Source of the DNA: Microbacterium sp. Clip185
GTDB taxonomy: Bacteria > Actinomycetota > Actinomycetes > Actinomycetales > Microbacteriaceae
Direction of reading: 5' to 3'
Assembly: GCF_028743715.1 (NCBI RefSeq)
Contig: NZ_CP117996.1
Coordinates: forward strand, 2,046,001 to 2,110,000
Length of the DNA: 64,000 bases
This document shows, one piece after another, positions 1-8,752 of the stretch. Under the pieces are notes generated by a model. The model worked only from the letters and a program-made list of their open reading frames with translations. It did no database searches and was not told the origin of the DNA. Made by a program: the position numbers and the translations under genes. The number at the start of each line of letters is the position of its first letter. Within the stretch, counting starts at the first letter, position 1.

Positions 1-121
1 GGAGGGCCTCGTCGCGGGCGAGACCCTCAACCGCATCACCGTGCCCGCCTCCGTCGCCGACCCCGCGCGCGTCGCCCTCGAGCGGATGCTGGCGGCCAAG
101 CCCTCGGGCAGCGCGGCATGA
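1..121 (+). CDS. nadA: Quinolinate synthase, C-terminal end (partial)
   Basis: Only the last 39 codons are present, and the reading frame is open from base 2. The tail contains a Leu-Val-Ala-Gly-Glu segment followed by a Asn-Arg-Ile-Thr-Val-Pro stretch, typical of the NadA C terminus. NadA condenses iminoaspartate with dihydroxyacetone phosphate to quinolinate using a [4Fe-4S] cluster. The stop TGA (119-121) overlaps the nadB start as ATGA, so the two are translationally coupled. The call rests on the short tail plus the nadB-nadC context. Confidence 0.8.
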   Translation, partial: EGLVAGETLNRITVPASVADPARVALERMLAAKPSGSAA

Positions 122-1647
122 GAGCGGTCGTCGTCGGCAGCGGCATCGCCGGGCTCACGGCGGCGCTCGCGGCCGCCGAGGGCGGAGCCGAGGTCACACT
201 CATCACGAAGGCCGCGGCGGATGCGGGTAGCACGGCGCACGCGCAGGGCGGGATCGCCGCCGTCACTGCGGCGAGCGACTCCCCCGACGCTCACTTCGAC
301 GACACCCTGACCGCCGGCGCGGGGCTGAACGATCCGGCCGCGGTGCGGGTGCTCGTCGATGCCGGCGGCGAGACGATCCGCGCACTGCTGGCCGCCGGCG
401 TGCCGTTCGACCGCGACGACACCGGTGAGCTGCGCCGAGGGCTGGAGGCCGCGCACTCGGCGCCGCGCGTCCTGCACGCGGGCGGCGATGCGACGGGTGC
501 GGCCATCGAAGCCGCGCTGCTCGCCCGCCTCGCCGACAGCGACGTGATCGTGCGCGAGCAGACGTTCCTCGCGCACCTCGTCGTGCGGGAGGGACGGGTG
601 ACGGGCGTCGACGTCGTCGACGCGTCGGGGCGCCGCGAGCGGATCGAGGCTGACGCCGTCGTGCTGGCGACCGGCGGCGCGGGCCAGCTCTACGCCCACA
701 CCACGAACCCCTCGGTCGCGACCGGCGACGGCATCGCCGCCGCGATCCGCGCGGGCGCTGCGGTCGCCGACCTGGAGTTCGTGCAGTTCCACCCCACCGC
801 CTTCGACGGCGACGACCCGTTCCTCGTCTCAGAGGCCGTCCGGGGCGAGGGCGCGGTGCTGCGGGATGCGGAGGGTCGACGCTTCGCGTTCGATGCGCAC
901 CCCGACGGCGAGCTCGCTCCCCGCGACGTCGTGGCGCGCGCGATCGCCCGGCAGTCCGCCGCGCAGCCCGGGGTCCCCGTCGTGCTGGATGCGACGGCTC
1001 TGGGCGGGGCGGAGGCCCTCGCCGCGCGCTTCCCCACGATCGACCGGGCACTGCGCGCACGCGGGATCGACTGGTCGACGACACCCGTCCCGGTCACCCC
1101 GGCCGCCCACTACCTGATGGGCGGAGTGCTCACCGATCTCGACGGGCGCACGAGCGTCGGCGGCCTGTTCGCCGTCGGCGAGACGGCACGCACCGGCGTG
1201 CACGGCGCGAACCGCCTGGCCTCCAACTCGCTTCTGGAGGGTGCCGTCTTCGGCGCCCGCGCGGCGGCGGCACTGCTGGCCGAGCCTGTACGCGCGGCCG
1301 TGTTCCCGATCGCTGGCGCCGCGACGCCTGCCGAACCCGCGAGCGACGCGCCCGCGTTCAGCCGGACGCGACTGCAGCAGTTGCTCTGGGATCACGCGGG
1401 ACTGGAGCGCGACGAGGCCGGTCTGGCGCGCGCCGCATCCGTCATCGCGGCCTGGCGCCGCACCGCGGTCCCCGCACCGAGCCTGCCCGCGCAGAGCATC
1501 GCCGCGCAGGAGGACGCCAACCTGCTGCTGGTCGCCGAGCATCTCGTGGCCGCCGCTCGCCGGCGCACGGTGTCGGTCGGCGCCCACTTCCGTCGCGACG
1601 GCGCCCCGGTCGCCGCCGCCATCGTCCAGGAGGCCGAGGCATGCTGA
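118..1647 (+). CDS. nadB: L-aspartate oxidase NadB
   Basis: The 509-residue flavoprotein oxidises L-aspartate to iminoaspartate, the first step of de novo NAD synthesis in the cytosol. The N terminus has a Rossmann FAD motif (VVGSGIAGL, residues about 4-12). The family signatures QFHPTAF (about residue 222) and HYLMGG (about 330) are present, as is the late FAD motif HGANRLASNSLLE. Length is normal for the family. The ATG overlaps the nadA stop (ATGA), and the 3' end overlaps nadC by 7 nt, so this is a tightly coupled operon. Confidence 0.96.
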   Translation: MRAVVVGSGIAGLTAALAAAEGGAEVTLITKAAADAGSTAHAQGGIAAVTAASDSPDAHFDDTLTAGAGLNDPAAVRVLVDAGGETIRALLAAGVPFDRDDTGELRRGLEAAHSAPRVLHAGGDATGAAIEAALLARLADSDVIVREQTFLAHLVVREGRVTGVDVVDASGRRERIEADAVVLATGGAGQLYAHTTNPSVATGDGIAAAIRAGAAVADLEFVQFHPTAFDGDDPFLVSEAVRGEGAVLRDAEGRRFAFDAHPDGELAPRDVVARAIARQSAAQPGVPVVLDATALGGAEALAARFPTIDRALRARGIDWSTTPVPVTPAAHYLMGGVLTDLDGRTSVGGLFAVGETARTGVHGANRLASNSLLEGAVFGARAAAALLAEPVRAAVFPIAGAATPAEPASDAPAFSRTRLQQLLWDHAGLERDEAGLARAASVIAAWRRTAVPAPSLPAQSIAAQEDANLLLVAEHLVAAARRRTVSVGAHFRRDGAPVAAAIVQEAEAC

Positions 1648-2507
1648 CATCCGCCACCATCGATCGGGTCGTGTCCGCTGCCCTCGAGGAAGACGCCCCC
1701 TGGGGCGACGTGACGAGCGAGACGCTCATCCCCGCGGATGCGGTCGCCACGGCGTCCCTGGTCTCCCGCGAGGGCGGCGTGTTCTCGGGCGGAGCGGTGT
1801 TCGCCGCCGCCTTCCGCCTGGTCGATGCTCGGACGCGGGTCGAGCTGCTCCTCGCCGACGGCGACCGGTTCGAGGCCGGCACGGCGCTGGCCACCGTCAC
1901 GGGCCCCGCGCGCTCCGTGCTGACGGCCGAGCGCGTCGGCCTCAACTTCGTCCAGCGGATGTCGGGCATCGCGACCCTCACCGCCGCGTACGTCGCCGAG
2001 GTCGCGCACACCGGCGCCCGGATCGCCGACACCCGCAAGACCACGCCGGGACTTCGCGCCTTCGAGCGCCACGCGGTCGTCAGCGGCGGCGGCCACAACC
2101 ACCGCTTCAGCCTGTCGGATGCGGTCATGGCCAAGGACAACCACCTCGCCGTGCTGGCCGCCTCCGGCGTCCCGCTCACGCAGGCGCTGCAGGAGGCGCT
2201 GGCACGTCTGCCTCACACGACGCACGTCGAGGTCGAGGTCGACCGACTCGACCAGATCGACGACGTCCTCGCCGCCGGCGTGGGCACCATCATGCTCGAC
2301 AACTTCTCGATCGAGGACCTCCGGCGAGGTGTCGAGCAGATCGCCGGTCGCGCGGTCGTGGATGCCTCCGGCGGCGTCACGCTCGCCACCGTGCGCGAGA
2401 TCGCGGAGACGGGGGTCGATGTGATCTCCGTCGGCGCTCTGACGCACGCGGCGCGGGGGCTCGACCTCGGTCTCGACATCGACCTGCGCCTGCCCGACCC
2501 GGTGTGA
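1641..2507 (+). CDS. nadC: Nicotinate-nucleotide pyrophosphorylase (carboxylating)
   Basis: The 288-residue enzyme converts quinolinate and PRPP to nicotinate mononucleotide, CO2 and PPi. The family signatures DTRKTTPGLR, GGGHNHRFSLSD and MAKDNH are present in order, followed by a barrel strand VGTIMLDNF with the conserved Asp. Length is typical. The ATG lies inside the last codons of nadB (7 nt overlap), and the stop overlaps the possible GTG start of the desulfurase gene. Confidence 0.96.
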   Translation: MLTSATIDRVVSAALEEDAPWGDVTSETLIPADAVATASLVSREGGVFSGGAVFAAAFRLVDARTRVELLLADGDRFEAGTALATVTGPARSVLTAERVGLNFVQRMSGIATLTAAYVAEVAHTGARIADTRKTTPGLRAFERHAVVSGGGHNHRFSLSDAVMAKDNHLAVLAASGVPLTQALQEALARLPHTTHVEVEVDRLDQIDDVLAAGVGTIMLDNFSIEDLRRGVEQIAGRAVVDASGGVTLATVREIAETGVDVISVGALTHAARGLDLGLDIDLRLPDPV

Positions 2508-3652
2508 GCGGCGCGATGTACCTCGACAACGCCGCGACGACGCCCGTGCGTCCCGAGGTTCTCGAGGCGATGATGCCGTACTGGCGCGGGACGTTCGGCA
2601 ACCCGTCCAGTCACCACGAGGTCGGCGAACAGGCGGCGACCGCCCTCGCCGACGCCCGGGCACGGGTGGCGGCGGTGCTGGGCGTGCGCACGGGCGACGT
2701 GATCTTCACCTCCGGCGGCACGGAGGGCAACAACCTGGCCGTCAAGGGGATCGCCCTGGGCGCCATGCTCGCGCGGGGTCGGCGCCACGTCGTGACGACG
2801 GGGATCGAGCACGAGTCGATCCTCGAGTCGGTGGCCGCCCTCGAGCGCCTCCACGGGTTCGACGCGACGATCCTCGATGTCGACGACACGGGCCGCGTGT
2901 CTGCGGATGCGGTCGCCGCTGCCCTCCGCGAGGACACGGCGCTCGTCACCCTCGGCTACGCGAACAACGAGACCGGCACCGTACAGGATGTGCGCTCGAT
3001 CGCCGCTGTCACGGGCGCTGCCCGCGTGCCTCTGCACCTCGATGCCGTACAGGCGGCGGGCTGGCTGCCACTGTCCGGCACGGGGGCCGATGCGCTCACC
3101 ATCGCCGGTCACAAGCTCGGAGCCCCGAAGGGCATCGGCGCTGCGGCCATTCGCGGCCGCATCCCGGTCGAGCCGGTTCTGCACGGCGGCGGGCAGGAGC
3201 GCGGGCGGCGCAGCGGCACAGAGGACGTCGCCGGCGCCGTGGGGCTGGCCACCGCCCTCGAGCTCGTCGAGGCGGAGCGCGCCGCATCCGCCGCCCGCGT
3301 CGGCGCCGCACGAGACGCGTTCGTGGCGCAGGTGCTCGCGGCCGTCCCGTCCGCCGCGCTGACCGGCCACCCCACCGAGCGGCTCCCCGCGACGGCGAGC
3401 TTCACGTTCGCGGGCACCAGCGGCGAGGCCGTGCTGCTCGAGCTCGAACGGCGCGGCATCGTCTCCTCCAGCGGATCGGCGTGCGCCGCCGGCAGCGACG
3501 AGCCCTCGCACGTGCTCGTGGCGATGGGCATCACGCCGGAGGTGGCGCAGACCGCCGTGCGCTTCACCTTCCCCCATGACCTGACGGTCGATCTCGGCCC
3601 GGTCGCCGCCGCGGTCGCCGCATCGGTGGCGGCGGTACGATCGGCGACGTGA
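2504..3652 (+). CDS. Cysteine desulfurase, NifS/IscS family
   Basis: PLP enzyme that takes sulfur from cysteine for Fe-S assembly. Seen: N-terminal YLDNAATTP, the PLP-lysine motif AGHKLGAPKG, and the catalytic cysteine loop SSSGSACAAGSDEPSH. I chose the GTG at 2504 (382 aa) because it gives a GTGA overlap with the nadC stop, like the next junction. The ATG at 2516 (378 aa) is equally plausible and starts right at the conserved YLDNAATT. The position at the end of nadA-nadB-nadC suggests a dedicated sulfur donor for the NadA cluster. This is inference from context, supported by similar nad-linked NifS genes in other bacteria. Confidence 0.92.
   Translation: MSGAMYLDNAATTPVRPEVLEAMMPYWRGTFGNPSSHHEVGEQAATALADARARVAAVLGVRTGDVIFTSGGTEGNNLAVKGIALGAMLARGRRHVVTTGIEHESILESVAALERLHGFDATILDVDDTGRVSADAVAAALREDTALVTLGYANNETGTVQDVRSIAAVTGAARVPLHLDAVQAAGWLPLSGTGADALTIAGHKLGAPKGIGAAAIRGRIPVEPVLHGGGQERGRRSGTEDVAGAVGLATALELVEAERAASAARVGAARDAFVAQVLAAVPSAALTGHPTERLPATASFTFAGTSGEAVLLELERRGIVSSSGSACAAGSDEPSHVLVAMGITPEVAQTAVRFTFPHDLTVDLGPVAAAVAASVAAVRSAT
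3636..3641 (+). promoter_or_regulatory. -10 hexamer, probable leaderless promoter for the glycosyltransferase
   Basis: TACGAT sits inside the desulfurase 3' end, 7 nt before the GTG at 3649. This suggests an internal leaderless promoter in addition to operon read-through. Confidence 0.45.
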
Positions 3653-4614
3653 GTCAGCGCCCCCTCGTCACGGTCGTCGTCCCCGGCTACCAGGTCGAGC
3701 CGTGGGCGCAGGCGGCCCTCGACTCGCTGCGCGCGCAGACGCTGTCGCGCTGGCGGGCTGTTCTCGTCGACGACGCGTCGTCCGACCGCACCGGCGACCT
3801 GTTCGAGGCGGCCGCCGTATCCGATCCGCGCTTCCGGGTGTTGAGGCTCACACGGCGCACCGGACTCGGCGCCGCCCGCAACGCGGCACTGGAGACGGTC
3901 GACACGCCGTACCTCGGGTTCCTGGACGCCGACGACGTGATGCTCCCGACGACCCTCGAGCGCTTCGTCGCCACCCTGGATGAGAGCGGCAGCGATTTCG
4001 CGGTGGGCGCGTACGTTCGCCTGCGCCCGGACGGGGCGGGCGGCTACACCGCCGGCGACGTGCAGCCCTGGGTCAGCGCCGCGACGACGCCCGCGCGGAC
4101 GGCGACGACCCTAGAAGAGCACCCCGAGGTGACGGCCAACATCGTCGCGTGGTCGAAGCTGAGCCGCACCGAGTTCTGGCAGCGCACCGGGCTGCGCTTT
4201 CCCGAGGGGCGCCTCTACGAGGACCAGGTCGTCGCCCAGCAGATGTACGCGAGGGCGCGCCGGTTCGACGTCCTGTCGGACGTCGTCGTGCACTGGCGGG
4301 AGCGCGCAGACGGCTCCTCGATCACGCAGCATGAGGAGCGGCTCGACGTGCTGCGCGACTGCCTCGATGCGATGAGCGAGGGGATGCGGGTGCTCGACGG
4401 CACGGGGCACACGGCCGCGGCGCGCGCTCGTGCGGGGCAGCTGCTGCGCATGGACATCCCTCGGCTCGCCCGTGTGGCGGCCGGGCATCCGGACGACGAG
4501 TACCGCCGGCTGGTCGGCACGTTCGCTCGGTCGGTCTCCGAGCGGCAGGATGCGGCGGCCATCGCCGTCCCCGACGACGTGCGCCCGCTGATCTCCGCCG
4601 CGTTGCTGTGGTGA
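3649..4614 (+). CDS. Family 2 glycosyltransferase
   Basis: A 321-residue GT-A fold enzyme that transfers a sugar from a nucleotide-sugar to an unknown acceptor. The N-terminal VTVVVPGYQ strand, the VDDASSDRT nucleotide-binding loop (about residue 38), GAARNAAL and the metal-binding FLDADD motif (about 90) follow the standard order. No membrane segment is visible. GTGA overlap with the desulfurase stop places it at the end of the NAD operon, though its function probably concerns wall or capsule glycans. The gene is convergent with the ABC exporter 7 nt downstream. Confidence 0.9.
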   Translation: MSQRPLVTVVVPGYQVEPWAQAALDSLRAQTLSRWRAVLVDDASSDRTGDLFEAAAVSDPRFRVLRLTRRTGLGAARNAALETVDTPYLGFLDADDVMLPTTLERFVATLDESGSDFAVGAYVRLRPDGAGGYTAGDVQPWVSAATTPARTATTLEEHPEVTANIVAWSKLSRTEFWQRTGLRFPEGRLYEDQVVAQQMYARARRFDVLSDVVVHWRERADGSSITQHEERLDVLRDCLDAMSEGMRVLDGTGHTAAARARAGQLLRMDIPRLARVAAGHPDDEYRRLVGTFARSVSERQDAAAIAVPDDVRPLISAALLW

Positions 4615-4621
4615 CCGGCGC

Positions 4622-6484
4622 TCAGACGGTGAGCTGCTCGGACGCGAGCGCGGCGTAGAGCCCGCGCGCCGCGACGAGCTCGGCGTGCGTGCCCCGCTCG
4701 ACGATGCGACCGTCGTCGACGACGAGGATGACGTCCGCGGCGACCACCGTGGACAGCCGGTGCGCCACCGTGATCGTAGTCCGGCCGCGGGCCGCCGCAT
4801 CCAGCGCCTGCTGCACGACGCGCTCACTGCGCGTGTCCAGCGCCGAGGTGGCTTCATCGAGCAGCAGCACGGGCGGATCCTTCAGCAGCACACGGGCGAT
4901 CGCGATACGCTGCTTCTCCCCGCCGGAGAGGCGGTAGCCGCGTTCGCCTACGACGGTGTCGTAGCCCTTCTCGAAGCCCGTGATGACATGATGCACGTTC
5001 GCGGCCTCACAGGCGGCGGCGAGCTCCTCATCGGTCGCGTCGGGCTTGGCATAGCGCAGGTTCTCCGCGATCGTCGCGTGGAACAGATAGGTCTCCTGCG
5101 AGACGATGCCGATCCGATCGATGACGGATGCTGCGGTGAGCTCGCGCACATCGGCGCCCGCGAACAGCACCGCGCCGCCGTCGACGTCGTAGAACCGCGG
5201 TATGAGCGAGAGCACGGTGGACTTCCCGGCGCCGCTCGGCCCGACCAGCGCCACGTGCTGCCCCGGCTCGGCGACGAAGGACACCGCATCCAGGAGCGGA
5301 CGCGAGGAGGCGGCCGACTCCGGGTAGCGGAAGGTGACCTCGCGCAGCTCGACGCGTCCCACCGGGCCCGGCGCCGCGGAGACGTCGATCGCATCGGGTG
5401 CATCGCGCACGGCCGGGCGCAGATCGAGGTACTCGAAGATGCGCGCGAACACGGCGGCGGAGGTCTGCACGTCGAGAGCGACGCGCATCAGCCCCATGAG
5501 CGGCTGCAGCAGGCGCGCCTGCACGGTCGTGAAGGCCACGATCGTGCCGGCCGAGATCCCCGCATCCGCACCGCCCGACATGAACAGACCCGCCACGAGG
5601 TAGATCACGGCGGGAACGCTTGCCATGATGACGCCGACGAGCGCGAAGAAGCCCTGGCCGCTCATGGCCTGACGCACCTGCAGCCGGATCTGGATGCGGT
5701 TCTGCGCCCCGTAGCGCTCCGACTCGCTGCGCTGCCGGTTGAACGACTTGGCCAGCAGGATCCCCGACACGCTCAGGCTCTCCTGCGTGATGGCCGACAG
5801 CTCCGACAACGACTCCTGCGTCTGCCCCGCGATGCGGGCGCGCACCTGTCCGACCCGGCGCTGGATCAGCGCCAGGATCGGCATGAGGAACACGGCGATC
5901 AGTGTGAGCCGTGCGTCGATCAGCACCATGGCGACGAGGGATGCGACGACCGTGACCGTGTTGCCCAGCACACTCGTGACGGTGTTGGTCAGAACACCCG
6001 AGACGGCGCCCACGTCGTTCTGGAGCCGTGACTGGATCACGCCGGTCTTCGTGCGCGTGAAGAAGCCGAGCTCCATCGACTGCAGGTGATCGAACAGACG
6101 CACGCGCAGGTCGCCCGTGACGTTGTTTCCGACCGTCGAGGTGAACCAGGTCTGGGCGACCTGCAGGCCGCCCGAGGCGAGGAAGAGCACGGCCATGATC
6201 GCGACGAGGCGCACGAGCAGCCCCATGTCCACCCCCGACCCGTCGGCGGGGAACAGCGCATCGTCGAACACCCGCTCGACGATGAGCGCGGGCACGACGG
6301 CGACGGCGGCGCCCGCGACCACCAGCAGCGCCGTGATGACGAGGCGCGCCCGGTAGGGACGGAACAGCGCGGCGATCCGACGTCCGAGGTGAGGGATGCG
6401 GGGAGCCTCGGCGTTGCGCAGGCGCTGTGCCGCCGCATCCACTCCGCGAAACCCCGGCGGATGCGACGGGCCGGCCATACTCAT
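4622..6484 (-). CDS. ABC exporter, fused membrane and ATPase domains
   Basis: A 620-residue half-transporter that should dimerise in the membrane. Residues about 45-330 form a six-helix exporter domain. Residues about 370-610 form the ATPase, with Walker A GPSGAGKST, Q-loop SQETYLF, signature LSGGEKQR, Walker B VLLLDEATSALD and the switch His in TVAHRLS. It resembles bacterial multidrug/lipid exporters of the MsbA/LmrA type. The substrate cannot be read from sequence. Start ATG 6484 is favoured over the internal ATG two codons later because a TAGGCT -10 hexamer lies exactly 6 nt upstream. Confidence 0.93.
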   Translation of the reverse strand: MSMAGPSHPPGFRGVDAAAQRLRNAEAPRIPHLGRRIAALFRPYRARLVITALLVVAGAAVAVVPALIVERVFDDALFPADGSGVDMGLLVRLVAIMAVLFLASGGLQVAQTWFTSTVGNNVTGDLRVRLFDHLQSMELGFFTRTKTGVIQSRLQNDVGAVSGVLTNTVTSVLGNTVTVVASLVAMVLIDARLTLIAVFLMPILALIQRRVGQVRARIAGQTQESLSELSAITQESLSVSGILLAKSFNRQRSESERYGAQNRIQIRLQVRQAMSGQGFFALVGVIMASVPAVIYLVAGLFMSGGADAGISAGTIVAFTTVQARLLQPLMGLMRVALDVQTSAAVFARIFEYLDLRPAVRDAPDAIDVSAAPGPVGRVELREVTFRYPESAASSRPLLDAVSFVAEPGQHVALVGPSGAGKSTVLSLIPRFYDVDGGAVLFAGADVRELTAASVIDRIGIVSQETYLFHATIAENLRYAKPDATDEELAAACEAANVHHVITGFEKGYDTVVGERGYRLSGGEKQRIAIARVLLKDPPVLLLDEATSALDTRSERVVQQALDAAARGRTTITVAHRLSTVVAADVILVVDDGRIVERGTHAELVAARGLYAALASEQLTV

Positions 6485-6490
6485 GGGCTC

Positions 6491-6496
6491 AGCCTA
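6491..6496 (-). promoter_or_regulatory. -10 hexamer for the ABC exporter
   Basis: Minus-strand TAGGCT ends 6 nt before the ATG at 6484, the spacing expected for a leaderless mRNA. Confidence 0.5.
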
Positions 6497-6685
6497 GATC
6501 TCCCCCGCGTGCCGGGCTCCGAACCGGTAGTCTTGTCCGACGCGCATCGGTGCCGGTCGCGGGCGAGGACAGGCCCGACCGGATTCCGCCGCCTCGGGAA
6601 TGCCCCGCCCTCTCGCCGCGTTGTCAGATTCGCTCGCCACCTCCGGCGGCCGTCCCCATCCCTTTTCGATTCCGAGGAGACGACC

Positions 6686-8185
6686 ATGCACGCCGAATCC
6701 GTCCAGACCGGTTCCGTGGCCACCACGACCGACTCCGCCCCCGCCGTCCGCTCCGGTGAGAACCGCATCATCTGGCTGCTGCTCGTGGCAGCCTTCGTCG
6801 CGATCCTCAACGAGACGACGATGGGCGTGGCCATCCCCCATCTGATCGTCGACCTCGGCATCACCGCCGTGCTGGCGCAGTGGCTGACCACCGCCTTCAT
6901 GCTGACGATGGCAGTCGTGATCCCGATCACCGGCTTCCTCCTGCAGCGACTCACGACTCGGGCCGTGTTCATGACGGCGATGTCGCTGTTCTCCTTCGGA
7001 ACGCTCATTGCGGTGCTCGCGCCCGGCTTCGAGGTGCTGCTGGTCGCACGCGTCGTGCAGGCGTCCGGCACGGCGATCATGATGCCGTTGCTCATGACGA
7101 CGCTCATGACGATCGTCGCGCCGTCCGCGCGCGGTCGGATGATGGGTCGCGTCAGCATCGTGATGGCCCTCGCGCCGGCGATCGGCCCGACGATGTCGGG
7201 CTTCGTGCTGGAGAACCTCGGGTGGCGCTGGATCTTCGCGATCGTGCTGCCCATCGCTCTCGTCTCGCTCGCCATCGGGGCGCGCTGGATCTCGAACGTC
7301 GGCACCCAGACGCACGCCCGCATCGACGTGTTCTCCGTCATCCTCTCGGCCTTCGGCTTCGGCGGGGTCGTATTCGGTCTCAGCCAGATCGGCGGCGGCT
7401 CGCACGGCGGTTCCGCGGATGCGGCGGCCACCACGTCGTCGTTGACCCTCATCATCTCGCTCGTCGTCGGCGTGCTGGCGCTGGGCGTGTTCGTGTGGCG
7501 CCAGTTCGTGCTGCAGCGCGAGGACCGCGCTCTGCTGGATCTGCGCGTGTTCCGTTTCACGAACTTCACGATCTCGGTCGCGCACTTCGCGGTGCTCTCG
7601 CTCGCCTTCTTCGGCACGATCACCGTGCTCCCGCTGTTCGCGCAGAACGGGATGAAGCTGAGCCCGCTCGTCACCGGCCTGATCGTGCTGCCGGGTTCGC
7701 TCGCGATGGGTCTCGCGGGCCCGCTCATCGGCCGCATCTACGACCGCTGGGGAACCCGTGTGCTTCTGCTGCCCGGATCCATCCTGACGGTGTCGCTGCT
7801 CTGGGTGTTCACGACCCTCTCGGAGACGACCCCGATCTGGGAGCTCGTGGTCACCCAGACCCTGCTCTCGGTGGGCCTCGCCATGTCGTTCACGCCGCTG
7901 TTCACGGCGTCGCTCGGTTCGCTCGCACCGCGCTTCTACTCGTACGGCAGCGCCATCGTCAGCACCGTTCAGCAGGTGGCCGGCGCCGCGGGAATCGCCG
8001 TCATGATCACGATCATGAACGCGGGCTTCATCGCCAACGAGGCGTCGGGCGATGCGGCCGCATGGGCGGCCGGTGCCCGCAGCGCCTTCATGTTCGCCGC
8101 GATCGTGGCGATCCCGACGATCGTCGGCGCGCTGCTCATCCGCAAGCCCGCCGATTCGATCGGCGCTCCGCCCGCAGGGCACTGA
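6686..8185 (+). CDS. MFS drug efflux pump, DHA2 (EmrB/QacA-like) type
   Basis: A 499-residue protein with about 14 predicted hydrophobic helices. It starts with a short hydrophilic N terminus (to about residue 25), then a first helix IIWLLLVAAFVAILNETTM that has the DHA2-type Asn-Glu-Thr motif. The QWLTTAFMLTMAVVIP segment of helix 2 and the GPTMSGFVLENLGWRWIF motif-C region are family hallmarks. It probably exports a drug or metabolite by proton antiport. The ATG at 6686 has a good ribosome site (GAGGAGA, 6674-6680). The frame is open much further upstream, but that extension is not protein-like. Confidence 0.92.
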   Translation: MHAESVQTGSVATTTDSAPAVRSGENRIIWLLLVAAFVAILNETTMGVAIPHLIVDLGITAVLAQWLTTAFMLTMAVVIPITGFLLQRLTTRAVFMTAMSLFSFGTLIAVLAPGFEVLLVARVVQASGTAIMMPLLMTTLMTIVAPSARGRMMGRVSIVMALAPAIGPTMSGFVLENLGWRWIFAIVLPIALVSLAIGARWISNVGTQTHARIDVFSVILSAFGFGGVVFGLSQIGGGSHGGSADAAATTSSLTLIISLVVGVLALGVFVWRQFVLQREDRALLDLRVFRFTNFTISVAHFAVLSLAFFGTITVLPLFAQNGMKLSPLVTGLIVLPGSLAMGLAGPLIGRIYDRWGTRVLLLPGSILTVSLLWVFTTLSETTPIWELVVTQTLLSVGLAMSFTPLFTASLGSLAPRFYSYGSAIVSTVQQVAGAAGIAVMITIMNAGFIANEASGDAAAWAAGARSAFMFAAIVAIPTIVGALLIRKPADSIGAPPAGH

Positions 8186-8207
8186 CGCAGGCGGAGCCCG
8201 AGAGGGG

Positions 8208-8330
8208 TCAGTCGATGCTGCAGGAGCCGCCGCCGCAGCAGCCGAACGACTCCTCCGGGCTCGGCTGCGCGTTCTCGTCCTCAACGGGACGGACGTTCAG
8301 CAACTGGATCGGCGAGGGCTTCGTGGACAT
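8208..8330 (-). CDS. 40-residue peptide with C-terminal CCGGGSC motif
   Basis: I do not recognise a named family. The peptide has a hydrophobic patch IQLLNVRPV (residues 8-16), an acidic/Pro-rich middle, and ends in GCCGGGSCSID with Cys31, Cys32 and Cys37. The ATG at 8330 is chosen because a TAGCAT hexamer lies 7 nt upstream. An in-frame ATG at 8339 would add three residues, but it overlaps that hexamer. The Cys-Gly tail could bind a metal ion, or be the core of a ribosomally made modified peptide with residues 1-30 as leader. Neither is shown. No maturation enzyme is next to it. Confidence 0.7.
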   Translation of the reverse strand: MSTKPSPIQLLNVRPVEDENAQPSPEESFGCCGGGSCSID

Positions 8331-8337
8331 GACGACC

Positions 8338-8343
8338 ATGCTA
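8338..8343 (-). promoter_or_regulatory. -10 hexamer for the Cys-rich peptide
   Basis: Minus-strand TAGCAT ends 7 nt before the ATG at 8330. It supports this short ORF as a real, leaderless gene. Confidence 0.45.
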
Positions 8344-8378
8344 CGTCCGCTAGGCGTCGCTGTCGCCCCGGTGATGCC

Positions 8379-8717
8379 ATGAACTCCGCGAGCGCATCGT
8401 GGTGCCTCAGCCGCGCCGGCGGGGTGGTCTGCACGAGACCCCGCGGCCACGCGGGTCTGCACAACCGGTCCGGCACGTCGCGGATGTGGTCGGACCGGGA
8501 AGCGGACGCACCGTTGTGTCCGGGCTCGGGGGCGCCGGCCACACCCGCACCGCGGCTGGCCGACGGGTTTCCGCATGGCACGGCGCTCTGCGAGGCCTGT
8601 TGGGGCTTCGTCCCGCTCGACGACGGCCTGCTCGCGCCGCACGACGCCTTCCGCGGTGCCGACGATGCGGAAGAGGCCGGCCGACGCAGCGTGTGGTTCA
8701 ACACCCACGGCTGGTGA
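8379..8717 (+). CDS. Hypothetical Cys-containing protein
   Basis: A 112-residue protein of unknown function. It has a first Cys pair in an element of the form Cys-x9-Cys-x5-Gly-His (residues 9-25), then a lone Cys about residue 50, then a CEACW pair about residue 74. This could make one or two small zinc sites. There is no signal peptide or membrane helix. It is divergent from the Cys-rich peptide (8208-8330), and the 48 bp between them must hold both promoters. The start is uncertain because no clear ribosome site is seen. Confidence 0.6.
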   Translation: MNSASASWCLSRAGGVVCTRPRGHAGLHNRSGTSRMWSDREADAPLCPGSGAPATPAPRLADGFPHGTALCEACWGFVPLDDGLLAPHDAFRGADDAEEAGRRSVWFNTHGW

Positions 8718-8739
8718 GGGGCTCTCCACGCGACGGCCG

Positions 8740-8745
8740 TAGGCT
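8740..8745 (+). promoter_or_regulatory. -10 hexamer for gntK
   Basis: TAGGCT ends 7 nt before the ATG at 8753. Confidence 0.5.
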
Positions 8746-8752
8746 CGAGCGT

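Noticed and set aside
1241..2503. Long open frame upstream of the desulfurase on the same frame
   Set aside because: It lies over nadB and nadC in another frame and its Arg/Pro-rich translation is a GC-rich shadow. The real protein starts at YLDNAATT.
8165..8197. Possible terminator hairpin (GCTCCGCC/GGCGGAGC) at the end of the MFS gene
   Set aside because: The loop is 17 nt and no T-run follows. Not strong enough to call.
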